From contig NZ_JAJLJH010000011.1 of assembly GCF_023231945.1 (NCBI RefSeq), positions 62,001 to 126,000 of the forward strand: 64,000 bases of DNA, given 5' to 3'. The first letter of the stretch is position 1, and each line of letters opens with the position of its first letter. The position numbers and the translations under genes were made by a program. Source of the stretch: Scleromatobacter humisilvae (GTDB lineage: Bacteria > Pseudomonadota > Gammaproteobacteria > Burkholderiales > Burkholderiaceae_C). A model generated the notes under the pieces. The model was given only the letters and a program-made list of their open reading frames with translations. It made no database searches and was not told where the DNA came from. Below, piece by piece: positions 39,455 to 48,796 of the stretch.

Positions 39455-41343
39455 CTTGCGGGGGTCTTCTTGAAGCGGACCGCCACCTCGGCGGCGGCCT
39501 CCTCGAACGAGTGGACGACGAGATCCAGCGCCTCGTCGGCCGTCGAAAACTCTCCCTCGGGCAGCAGCGCGATCACCGCCGCATCGGCGAAGCGTTCGCG
39601 CAGCGTCGGCAGCAGCGTCGCGGCGCGTTCCCATTCGTCGGCCGGGTGGGCGCTCACGACGAACAGCATCGCGACACTGCCGGCACTCGCGCCCGGCGGC
39701 GGCCCGCGACCGATGTCTTCCAGCGAGAGGTGGCGCGCGTCGACCTCCTGCGTGCGCAGGATGCGCACCAGCAGCTCGGTGACGAGGTCGTCGCGCATCG
39801 AGCCCAGTCCGATGCACAGCACGACCGAGCCCGGAGGCACCTCCAGCGGCCCCTGCCAATGGCCCGCCACGCGTTCGCGTTGCAGGCGCAGGTGCACGCC
39901 GATGCTGGTCTCGTCGAGCACGGAGCCGCGCCGACTTCGCCACGTCGGCCGGCAGCCGTCCGTGCCGAGCGCCTCGATGACGCGCGCGACCGTGCTCTTG
40001 ACCGTCGCCTGCTGTTGCGGCGTGATGCTGTGCTTCCCGAGATCGGCGGTGGCCAGCTGCAGGGCAGGCATCAGGATCTTGTCGCAGTAGCGCGCAAACG
40101 ACTTGCGCTTCAGATAGGCCTGCGCCGCCGCCACGATCTCCTCGTGGTCGCCCGACATCGCGCGCTGGTAGAAGCGTTCGGACAGCGTCAGCGCCGGCGT
40201 GTCGCCCAGCAGCACGTCGAGGAAGGCCAGGCCCTTGATGTGGCGGCCCGCGACGACGAGGCACAGTGTCAGCGGCGTCGACAGCAGCAGGCCGATCGGG
40301 CCCCAGATCCAGCTCCAGAAGATCGCCGCCACCACCACCGACAGCGGCGACAGCCCGGTGCTGTGGCCATACAGCTGCGGCTCGACGACCTGCGACGAGA
40401 CGAGCTCCACCGCCGCGAACAGCCCCAGCAGCTCGAAGACCAGCGTCCAGCCCGGATCGACCGCTGCCGCCAGCAGCGCGGCGCTGCCGGCCGCGATGAA
40501 CACGCCGACGTAGGGCACGAAGCGCAGCAGCGAGGTCAGCACGGCCCACAGCACGCCGTGTGGCAGCCCGATCAGCAACAGCCCGATCCACACCGCCACG
40601 CCGACGCCGACGTTGACCGCCAGCTGCGACACGAAGAAGCGCGACAGCCGCTCGCCGGCATCGTTGAACGCCTGCGTCGTGCGGCGGATGTCCGAGCCGC
40701 CCAGCAGTCGGATGAAGCGGTCGCGCAGCGCCTCGTGCTCGAGCAGCACAAAGACCATCACGATCAGCACGATGCTCGCGCGGCCCAGCGGCCCCCAGAT
40801 CGACGAGAACAGGTGCGAGATCACCTCCACCGGCGTCTGCGCGCGCGGCCGGATCTCCACCGGCACGGCGCCCGAGGCGGTCAGCGGCGCGCCCTCCAGC
40901 GTCGCGCGCGCCGGGACCGACGCCGCGCCGGCCTCGTCGCCGAGCCGGCTCATCATGCGGCCGGCCTCGCCCTGCAGCACGCGGCTGGTCGTCACGTCCT
41001 GCACGGTCTTCAGCTTGTCGCGGATCGTGGTCTCGTACTGCGGCAGGCTCTCCGCCATCGACACCACCTGCGAGACGATCATCCCCGCCAGCCCGCCGAC
41101 CAGCAGCGTCAGCACGGCCACCGCGCCGAGCACCGCCCACACCTGCGAGCGCACGAAGCGGCGCAGCTTGCGCACCAGCGGCGCGATCAGCAGGCTCAGG
41201 ATCACCGCCAGCGTGATCGGCACCAGCACCTCGCGCCCGAAATAGAGCAGCCCCAGCACGACCGCGGCGTTGACGAGGCCGCCGGCGTGGAACTTCGTCG
41301 GCAGGGCGGGTGGAGCGGGTGGTGCGGGTGGCGGAGGCGTCAC
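39451..41343 (-). CDS. AI-2E/PerM family membrane protein with extra C-terminal domain
   Basis: The protein has 630 residues, against about 350-380 for most of the family. Residues 25-375 carry the AI-2E/PerM helices, including FVSQLAVNVGVGVAVWIGLLLIGLPHGVLWA, LLRFVPYVGVFIA and GLSPLSVVVAAIFWSWIWGPIGLLLSTPL. Residues about 380-630 form a cytoplasmic part with helical DHEEIVAAAQAYLKRKSFARYC. It then has a Rossmann-like alternation (SVVLCIGLGSMRDDLVTELL, VAMLFVVSAHPADEWERA, AVIALLPEG) that recalls B12-binding-type folds. Family names refer to quorum-signal export, but most members' substrate is unknown. Confidence 0.85.
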   Translation of the reverse strand: MTPPPPAPPAPPALPTKFHAGGLVNAAVVLGLLYFGREVLVPITLAVILSLLIAPLVRKLRRFVRSQVWAVLGAVAVLTLLVGGLAGMIVSQVVSMAESLPQYETTIRDKLKTVQDVTTSRVLQGEAGRMMSRLGDEAGAASVPARATLEGAPLTASGAVPVEIRPRAQTPVEVISHLFSSIWGPLGRASIVLIVMVFVLLEHEALRDRFIRLLGGSDIRRTTQAFNDAGERLSRFFVSQLAVNVGVGVAVWIGLLLIGLPHGVLWAVLTSLLRFVPYVGVFIAAGSAALLAAAVDPGWTLVFELLGLFAAVELVSSQVVEPQLYGHSTGLSPLSVVVAAIFWSWIWGPIGLLLSTPLTLCLVVAGRHIKGLAFLDVLLGDTPALTLSERFYQRAMSGDHEEIVAAAQAYLKRKSFARYCDKILMPALQLATADLGKHSITPQQQATVKSTVARVIEALGTDGCRPTWRSRRGSVLDETSIGVHLRLQRERVAGHWQGPLEVPPGSVVLCIGLGSMRDDLVTELLVRILRTQEVDARHLSLEDIGRGPPPGASAGSVAMLFVVSAHPADEWERAATLLPTLRERFADAAVIALLPEGEFSTADEALDLVVHSFEEAAAEVAVRFKKTPAS

Positions 41344-41420
41344 GGGCGGCTTTCGGCGCAGTCGGCAAGTCTGCCGAGCTTAGCGCCGAAAGACTGTCCC
41401 TCGACTTTCCACGAGAATGA

Positions 41421-43664
41421 TCAGCTCACCTTGTACTGGTTGCCGACCGCCGCGCCGTGCATCGCCGGGTCGCTGGTCGAATCGGCGCCGGTCTCCATGC
41501 GGCCCGCGAAGCGGCGGCTGTAGTCGGCCTGGCCGTTCACGCGCACGCTGAAGTCGTACCAGCCGTTGCTGGCCGCGAGCGGCAGCGTCAGCATGGTCGT
41601 GCTGTGGGCCGCCACCGGGATCGTCGAAGGATCCGCCGGGTAGTACGCGTTGGCCGCGAGCGCGAACGTCGCCTGCACCGGGCCGGCGTTGCTCAGCTGG
41701 ACACGCAGCTGCCGGCCGGCGGCGTCGTAGCTCAGGACGACGTCGGGGTTGGGCTGGCCGGCCGAGGCGACGCGGCGTGCGTTGCCGGTGAAGTGGCGGT
41801 GGAAGCCGTTCGGCGCGAGCACCCACAGGTCGTACGCGCCGGAGGCCAGGGGCGCCCAGGTGTCGACCAGCGTCTTGCCGGCCTCGACGGTGTAGCGGCG
41901 CGGGATCGCGGTCAGGTTGTTGCGGTCGTAGACATGGAACACCGCCGCCTGCGTGCCGACATTGGTGAAGGTCAGGCGCACCGAGACCGCGCCGAGGCTG
42001 GTCGTGCTCGTGACCACCGTCGCCGTGGCGTGCAGCGCGTACGGCAGCGCGCGCGATGGCTTGATGCCCTGCGCCTGCACCGGCAGCACCGGCACGGGCG
42101 CGACCGTCGGCGTGGTCGTCTTGCCGAGCGCGCGGCTGGCGGCGTCGCGCGCGGTCGTGTCCGGCAGCGACGAGACCAGGTCGGTGTCGTTGGGCGTGGC
42201 GAAGTTGAAGCACGACATCAGGTCGCCCACGACGGCACGGCGCCACGCGCTGATGTTGGGCTCCATCACGCCGAAGCGCTTCTCGATGAAGCGGATCGTC
42301 GAAGTCTGGTCGAACACCTGCGAGTTGACCCAGCCGCCCTTGCTCCACGGCGAGATGACGTACATCGGCACGCGCGGCCCGAGGCCGAACGGATGGTGCT
42401 TGTAGGGATCGACGGTGGTGATCCCGCCATCGGCGTCGCCAAGATACTCGTCGGACGCGTCCACCGTGCTGGCACCCGCAAGCACCGACTGCGACGGGTC
42501 GGCGTTCCACGTGACGTAGGACGGCGGCGCCGGCGGCGCGGCGTGGTCGAAGAAGCCGTCGTTCTCGTCGAAGTTGATGATCAGCACGGTCTTGCTCCAC
42601 ACGTCCGGATTGGCGGTGAGCGCATCCAGCACCTTGGCGATGTAGGCCGCGCCCTGCGCCGGGCTCGATGCGCCCGGGTGCTCGGAGCCCGACGACGTCG
42701 CGCAGATCCAGGACACCTTGGGCAGCGTGCCGGCGATCACGTCGGCCTTGAGCAGGTCGAGGTCGCGCGTCCTGATGCCCTTCTCGTAGAGCGCCTGCTG
42801 GCGCGGCGTGCGCGTGGGCGACACGCTGGGCGTGCTCGCGGCATTGGCATCGCGGAAATTCCTGAATCCCAGCAGCGAGTTCAACGCGTAGAACTCGACC
42901 TCCTCGTTCTGGTAGACCTGCCACGACACGCCCGCGTCCTCCAGGCGTTCCGCATACGTCATCCAGGTATAGCCGCCCTTGACCGTGCCGTTGGTGAGCG
43001 CGTTGTAGCTGTTGTCCATCGCCGGGCCGTTGAAGATGCCCGGCTGGCCGGGATCGTCGTGGCCGTGGTTGGTGCCCGTGAAGAAGAAGCAGCGGTTGGG
43101 GTTGGTGCCGCCGGTGAACGAGCAGTGGTTGTCGTCGCAGAGCGTGAACGCGTTGGCGAGCGCGAACTGGAACGGGATGTCCGCCTGCGTGAAGTACACC
43201 ATCGACGGGTTGTTCTTGTACTGCGGCCAGTTGGACAGCCGGCCGTGGTCCCACGCGAGCTGCGCGTCCGGATACAGGTGCGGGGTATCGGCGGTGCGGA
43301 TCAGCGCGAAGTTGGCCGAGGTGTCGTTGTGCTGCGGCGCGAGCACCTTCGGGTTGCTGCCCGTGGCGGTGTCGTTGCGCTGGTACCAGACGGTCCTGCC
43401 CGCCAGCAGGGCCGTGTCGGGCACCGGGATCGGGAACGGATCGGCGAAGCCGCGCACGCCGGCCATGGAGCCGAAGTAGTGGTCGAACGAGCGGTTCTCC
43501 TGCATGAAGCAGACGATGTGCTCGACGTCCTCCAGCGTGCCGGTGCGGTCGTTGGCGGCGATGGCGAGCGCGCGCGCGATCGCGGGCGGGAAGGCACTCA
43601 ACGCGGCGGTGGAGCCGGCGGCGGTGGCGATGCTGCGGATGAAGTTGCGGCGGTCGAGGGTCAT
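41421..43664 (-). CDS. Phosphocholine-specific phospholipase C (Tat-exported)
   Basis: The 747-residue enzyme splits phosphatidylcholine or sphingomyelin headgroups outside the cytoplasm. It has a Tat signal (DRRNFIRSIATAAG), the metal and active-site motif VEHIVCFMQENRSFDHYFGSM, DDNHCSFTGG, TNHGHDD, INFDENDGFFDHAAPP and GLGPRVPMYVISPWSKGG. Two C-terminal DUF756-type beta domains follow (about residues 535-740), as in Pseudomonas PlcH/PlcN. Homologues often need accessory PlcR for export; none is visible here. It lies 37 bp after the PEP-CTERM gene on the same strand. Confidence 0.93.
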   Translation of the reverse strand: MTLDRRNFIRSIATAAGSTAALSAFPPAIARALAIAANDRTGTLEDVEHIVCFMQENRSFDHYFGSMAGVRGFADPFPIPVPDTALLAGRTVWYQRNDTATGSNPKVLAPQHNDTSANFALIRTADTPHLYPDAQLAWDHGRLSNWPQYKNNPSMVYFTQADIPFQFALANAFTLCDDNHCSFTGGTNPNRCFFFTGTNHGHDDPGQPGIFNGPAMDNSYNALTNGTVKGGYTWMTYAERLEDAGVSWQVYQNEEVEFYALNSLLGFRNFRDANAASTPSVSPTRTPRQQALYEKGIRTRDLDLLKADVIAGTLPKVSWICATSSGSEHPGASSPAQGAAYIAKVLDALTANPDVWSKTVLIINFDENDGFFDHAAPPAPPSYVTWNADPSQSVLAGASTVDASDEYLGDADGGITTVDPYKHHPFGLGPRVPMYVISPWSKGGWVNSQVFDQTSTIRFIEKRFGVMEPNISAWRRAVVGDLMSCFNFATPNDTDLVSSLPDTTARDAASRALGKTTTPTVAPVPVLPVQAQGIKPSRALPYALHATATVVTSTTSLGAVSVRLTFTNVGTQAAVFHVYDRNNLTAIPRRYTVEAGKTLVDTWAPLASGAYDLWVLAPNGFHRHFTGNARRVASAGQPNPDVVLSYDAAGRQLRVQLSNAGPVQATFALAANAYYPADPSTIPVAAHSTTMLTLPLAASNGWYDFSVRVNGQADYSRRFAGRMETGADSTSDPAMHGAAVGNQYKVS

Positions 43665-43701
43665 GGCATGGCGTTCCGGCGTGAGGTTTTGACGTGGCGT
43701 T

Positions 43702-44262
43702 TCAGGCGCGGCGGCGGGCGACGGCGGCGAGCGCGACCAGCCCGCAGGCCAGCAGCGCCGTCGATGCGGGCTCGGGCACCGCGGCGGAGAACGTGAGGTC
43801 GTCCAGCACGAAGCCGCCCTGGTCGGCGCTCGAGACGATCACCTCGTCGACGAGCCCCGCATAGCCGCTCGCCAACCAGGTCGGCGTGGCCGAGGTGGCG
43901 AGCGTGGCCGAGGTCGCGACCAGCGCGCCGTGCTCGTACAACTTGAACGACACGTCGACATCCTCGTAGCCGGCGAACCAGGCGCCCTGGAAGGTCCTGC
44001 CGTCGCCCAGGCCGATCGCGGTGGCGGCGTCGGCGTCGCCGAAGCCGCTCGCGATGCGCATGCTGCCCGAGTGCGCGCTGAACGGCGGCTGCGCGTCGCC
44101 GAAGGCGAACCAGTCGCCGGCGGACCAGTCGAGGCCGCCGTAGTTGGCCGGCACGAAGTCGTCGCCCGCGAGGTCGTCGAACGTGAGCACCGTGGCCGAC
44201 ACGAACGGCGCGACGGCGAGGCCGGCCGCGGCCAGCAAGAGGGACGAGAGCAGGCGTTTCAT
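43702..44262 (-). CDS. PEP-CTERM sorting-signal protein
   Basis: The 186-residue exported protein has a signal peptide (MKRLLSSLLLAAAGLAVAPFVSA) and a single beta-rich domain starting TVLTFDDLAGDDFVP. It ends in the canonical sorting tail VPEPASTALLACGLVALAAV followed by ARRRA. Exosortase is expected to process this tail. The role is unknown; such proteins often sit in exopolysaccharide matrices. It is immediately upstream of the phospholipase gene. The 139 bp before it (44263-44401) hold nothing else I can identify. Confidence 0.9.
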   Translation of the reverse strand: MKRLLSSLLLAAAGLAVAPFVSATVLTFDDLAGDDFVPANYGGLDWSAGDWFAFGDAQPPFSAHSGSMRIASGFGDADAATAIGLGDGRTFQGAWFAGYEDVDVSFKLYEHGALVATSATLATSATPTWLASGYAGLVDEVIVSSADQGGFVLDDLTFSAAVPEPASTALLACGLVALAAVARRRA

Positions 44263-44401
44263 CGTGACTCCGGAAAGGGCTTGGGATGGCCCGAACCTTA
44301 GCCAGGCGGCGTGACGAGACAGCGACGGATTCGTGTCACCGCGACTGCCCGACCACGCGATCTCCCATCGGCTTGTCCATGGGCCAGGGGGTATCTCCGC
44401 G

Positions 44402-45318
<917 letters not shown>

Positions 45319-45322
<4 letters not shown>

Positions 45323-46209
45323 CGCGATGCGACGTCCAGTCGCTCCACGCGCTCGACCCAGCATGCCGCGGCCAGCAGGTCGGCGGCGCCGCCGGGCGAG
45401 AGGCGCCGTTCGACGAACAGCGCGTGCACGCGCGCCGCGCGCGCCGCTGCCTCGGCGCGCAGGCCGCCGCCCTCGGCGAGGAAGTCGCGCGCCAGCCGCT
45501 GGGCGTCGCGCAGGCCTTGCAGTCCGCCGCGGTGCACGAGGTTGGTGTCGTCCACCTGCGCCATCGCGGTGAACAGCGCGTGCAGCTTCGCGCCGCGATC
45601 GTCGGCCCCGGCGCCGCGGGCAGCACGCAGCGCCGGCAGCACGTGGTCGAACAGCGTCGGCAGGCCTTGCGCCGCTTCTTCGGACGCGCTGCGCAGGCCA
45701 TGCGCGCGCGCCGCGCGGGCGCCGTGCGTGTCGAGCGCGCGACGCGCGCGCGACGCGAGCGCATCGCCCCAGCGCGCGAGCAGCACGCGGCGCAGGTTGG
45801 CGGCGTCGCATCGCTCGCCGGCGGCGCGTGCCGCGCCCGCGGCGGCGCACAGCAGGCCCAGCGTGAAGATCGCGCCGCGATGCGTGTTGACGCCGCCGGT
45901 GGCGTGCAGCATGCGGGCCTCGGCCTCGATGCCCAGCGCTTCGAGCGGCGCGAAATCCGCCTCGCGCGCGCCCTGCGCCGCCACGCGAACGAAGAAGTGA
46001 CGCAACGCGAACAGGCTGCGCAGGAAGGTGCCGCCGTCCATGTCGTCGTGGCTGCCGGCGTCGGCGAACGACACCAGGCCGGGCTTGGGCTCGAGCGCGA
46101 GTTCGTCGTACAGCGACGCGATGGCGGCGCGGCCCAGCCGAGCGTGGAAGGCGCCGGCATCGTCGCGCGGCGGGATGTCGGGCGACGCGAGGGGCGCGCG
46201 CGCGTTCAT
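45319..46209 (-). CDS. mdcB: Triphosphoribosyl-dephospho-CoA synthase MdcB
   Basis: MdcB makes the prosthetic-group precursor of MdcC from ATP and dephospho-CoA. The 296-residue CitG-like protein has the family motifs LALEPKPGLVSFADAGSHDDMDGGTFLRS, ATGGVNTHRGAIFTLGLL and DTNLVHRGGLQGL. In Klebsiella this gene is second in the mdc operon; here it follows mdcG. Overlaps of 4 bp on both sides suggest coupling. Confidence 0.93.
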
Positions 46210-46886
46210 GCGAAGCTCTCGAGCGCGACGCCGCGCAGCCGCTTGACCAGCACCTGCGCGACGCGGCCCTGGCGGAGCTCGCGCCATTCGCGCCAGGCGA
46301 CAGCGGCGCCGTCGGGAAACAGCAGCTCGCCGTCCAGCCGCGGGCCGTCCCACGGCATCGACGCCAGCGTGTGCGCGACGTCGTCGGCCTGCCCGTTCGA
46401 GCTCACCGGCAGCAGCAGGTCGAGGTCGGACTGCGCGTGCACGTACGCCAGCCGCGTCAACGCCTGCCAGCCGTAGCCGCCGTAGACGCGCGCGGCGCAG
46501 TCGCTCGCGGCAAGCGCGCCAACAAGCGCGCGCCACGCCGGCGCGAGGCCGCGCGGCAGCAGGCGCGTGACGGCCCCCGCGTCCGGAAACTCGTCGAGGA
46601 ACAGCACGTCGCGCGACGCCACCGCCACGGCTAGGCGGCGGCGCCGGAAGCGCGACGGCGCGGGCAGCCCGGTGGCCAGCGCGTCGTCGTGCGACGGCGG
46701 CTGGCGCGTGACGACCAGCGGCAGCCCGCGCCCGGCCCACAGCGCCAGGCAGGCGTGCGCGTCCGCATCCCAGGGCGCCTGCAGCACGCGCGCCCAGCCG
46801 TCGGCGGACAGCCGCACCAGCTGCTGCCGATGCAGCGCCTGCGGCAGCCGCGCGGCCGGCGGGACGGCGAAGTCGAGCTCGGCCAT
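46206..46886 (-). CDS. mdcG: Malonate decarboxylase holo-ACP synthase (phosphoribosyl-dephospho-CoA transferase) MdcG
   Basis: MdcG attaches the phosphoribosyl-dephospho-CoA group to the serine of MdcC. The 226-residue protein has a nucleotidyltransferase-type GGYGWQALTRLAYVHAQSDLDLLLP, where SDLDLLL supplies the two metal-binding aspartates. The start overlaps the mdcE stop (TGATG). Confidence 0.9.
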   Translation of the reverse strand: MAELDFAVPPAARLPQALHRQQLVRLSADGWARVLQAPWDADAHACLALWAGRGLPLVVTRQPPSHDDALATGLPAPSRFRRRRLAVAVASRDVLFLDEFPDAGAVTRLLPRGLAPAWRALVGALAASDCAARVYGGYGWQALTRLAYVHAQSDLDLLLPVSSNGQADDVAHTLASMPWDGPRLDGELLFPDGAAVAWREWRELRQGRVAQVLVKRLRGVALESFA

Positions 46887-47584
46887 CAGGCCTCCAGCAC
46901 GCGCCGGATCACATCCGCGGCGACGCGCCGGCCCCCGCGCTGCGCGCCCTCTTCCGCGCGGCGATCCGAGACATCGCGGTCGGCCAACGCCGCGCGCAGT
47001 CCCGCCGCGAGGTCGCCCTCCCACAGCGAGCGCACGCCGCCCATCGCCACGTAGTTCGCGACGCCGGGCGCGAAGACCGGGTTGGTCAACGACAGCGACT
47101 CCAGCAACTGCTCGGACAGCTTGGTCACGCGGGCCATCGCCGGAACGCGCATCACGCGGATCTCGGCCTCGGGCAGCGCATGGCAGGCATCGGCCATCAG
47201 GCCCGAGGTGATGAAGCCGCCGGACAGCGCCTGGTCGTAGACGAGCGCGATCACCGGATGGCCCTGGCGCCGCGCGAGATCGAGGCAGCACCCGAGATGC
47301 GCCATCGCGCGGTGGATGCCCAGCAGCTCGTCGCGGCGGCGCAGCTTCTGGCCCTGCGTGTCGACCAGCAGCAGCAGCGGCCGGCCGGGGGAGTTCTCGA
47401 CGATGTCGAGCACGGCACGCGCCTGGCGCAGCGCGAGGTCGACGCCGACCTCCGCGTGGTGGGTCGTGCCGACGAGGGCGATCGTCGCGCCGTCGAACGT
47501 CGCGGTGCCGGCGAGGAAGTCGCCGTCGGCGACGATGGCGTGGTCGTCGCCGAACAGGCCCGCGGCCACCGAGCGCCAGTCCAT
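46886..47584 (-). CDS. mdcE: Malonate decarboxylase gamma subunit MdcE
   Basis: MdcE, with MdcD, forms the carboxy-lyase that releases CO2 from malonyl-S-ACP. The 232-residue crotonase-like protein has LLLLVDTQGQKLRRRDELLGIHRAMAHL and YDQALSGGFITSGLMADACHALPEAEI. These correspond to the acetyl-CoA carboxylase-like core of the gamma subunit. Both ends share one base with neighbouring genes. Confidence 0.92.
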   Translation of the reverse strand: MDWRSVAAGLFGDDHAIVADGDFLAGTATFDGATIALVGTTHHAEVGVDLALRQARAVLDIVENSPGRPLLLLVDTQGQKLRRRDELLGIHRAMAHLGCCLDLARRQGHPVIALVYDQALSGGFITSGLMADACHALPEAEIRVMRVPAMARVTKLSEQLLESLSLTNPVFAPGVANYVAMGGVRSLWEGDLAAGLRAALADRDVSDRRAEEGAQRGGRRVAADVIRRVLEA

Positions 47585-48483
47585 CACGCGCCCCCGTTCG
47601 CAAGCGCGGCCAGCGCGGCCGGACGCAGGGCGCGCACCGCGTCCGCGTCCAGATCGGGCACGGCGCGCGCGTCGTCGATGCCCAGGCGCGTCCAGAGTTC
47701 GACCGCGTCGGCGTTGTCGCCGTCCGCGTCGACGCGTTGCTGCAGCAGCGCGGACTCCAGCCGCAGCGCGGCCAGCGTCATCGGCCGATGCGCGTCGATC
47801 GCCGCGATCGCGGCCGCGCGGAACGCCACGGGGTCGTCCTCGACCAGCGCGTCGCAGTCGCCGGTGAGCCAGCGGTGCTTGCCGCCGGTCGTGCGCCACA
47901 CCAGCCCGCGGTCCCGCGAGTCGAACTCGCCCGCGCCGTTGGACGACTCGATCACCTCGGGGCCCGACATCGCATGCCGCGCGATGTCGCTCATCACGAC
48001 CGTGTCGGCGCAGCGCGCGACGATGCCCATGCCGCCGAAGCAGCCGTTCGCGCCGCCGATCAGCATCACGGTGGCGATGCCCGCGGCGCGCACGTCGAGC
48101 AGCGCGCGCATCACCTCCGAAACCGCGATCAGCCCGGCGTTGGCCTCGTGCAGCCGCACGCCGCCGGACTCCGCCAGCAGCACCACCGCGCCGGGCCTGT
48201 CACGCAACGCGCGCCGCAGCAGGCCGACCAGCTTGGCGCCGTGCACCTCGCCGACGCCGCCGCCCATGAACTCGCCCTCCTGCGCGGCGACGAAGATCGC
48301 GCGTCCTGCCAACAGGGCGCGGCCGACGGCCACGCCGTCGTCGAACGCCGCCGGCACGCCCAGCTGCGCGAGATGCGGGCTCGTCACGCGCTCGGACGGC
48401 GGCAGCCATTCGTGGAAGCTGCCGGCGTCGACGATGGCCGCGAGACGCTCGCGCGCCGACATCTCCGCGAAGCTCTGGCTCAT
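47584..48483 (-). CDS. mdcD: Malonate decarboxylase beta subunit MdcD
   Basis: This is the beta subunit of the biotin-independent malonate decarboxylase and pairs with MdcE. The 299-residue protein has SFAEMSARERLAAIVDAGSFHEW at the N-terminus, GEFMGGGVGEVHGAKL, LLAESGGVRLHEANAGL and GGANGCFGGMGIVA, all typical of the beta-type carboxyltransferase fold. ATGA overlap with mdcC. Confidence 0.93.
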   Translation of the reverse strand: MSQSFAEMSARERLAAIVDAGSFHEWLPPSERVTSPHLAQLGVPAAFDDGVAVGRALLAGRAIFVAAQEGEFMGGGVGEVHGAKLVGLLRRALRDRPGAVVLLAESGGVRLHEANAGLIAVSEVMRALLDVRAAGIATVMLIGGANGCFGGMGIVARCADTVVMSDIARHAMSGPEVIESSNGAGEFDSRDRGLVWRTTGGKHRWLTGDCDALVEDDPVAFRAAAIAAIDAHRPMTLAALRLESALLQQRVDADGDNADAVELWTRLGIDDARAVPDLDADAVRALRPAALAALANGGA

Positions 48484-48791
48484 GGCGTCGCTCCCGCGAT
48501 CGTCGACATCGCCTGGTCCAGCCGCAGGCTCACGACCGCAGGCGTCGCGCCCATGTCGTGGATCGATATCGCGATGCCGGCGATGTCGTGGCGGTCGTGG
48601 AAGTCGCGCAAAACGGCCTCCCAGATCGCGCCGAAGCCGCGCGCCGAAGTGTCGACGTCGATACGGCAGCCGGTACCTGGCGCGCACTCCACCAGAACCT
48701 CGAGGTTGCCCGATGCGACGACGCCCACCAGCGTCGGCGCGAATGGTGCGCGCGGGCGGCCGCCGTCGAACTCGAAGTGCAGGGACTCCAT
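48480..48791 (-). CDS. mdcC: Malonate decarboxylase acyl carrier protein (delta subunit) MdcC
   Basis: MdcC carries the 2'-(5''-phosphoribosyl)-3'-dephospho-CoA arm to which malonyl and acetyl groups bind. The 103-residue protein has the attachment site VGVVASGNLEVLVE, where Ser27 is the likely modified residue. I start at ATG 48791 (MESLHFEF) in line with homologues; GTG 48800, overlapping the mdcA stop, is an alternative. Confidence 0.92.
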   Translation of the reverse strand: MESLHFEFDGGRPRAPFAPTLVGVVASGNLEVLVECAPGTGCRIDVDTSARGFGAIWEAVLRDFHDRHDIAGIAISIHDMGATPAVVSLRLDQAMSTIAGATP

Positions 48792-48796
48792 GCCGG

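Noticed and set aside
39451-41343. Quorum-sensing signal exporter
   Set aside because: The AI-2E family name is historical. No luxS or other quorum-sensing gene is in the window, so I only use the family name.
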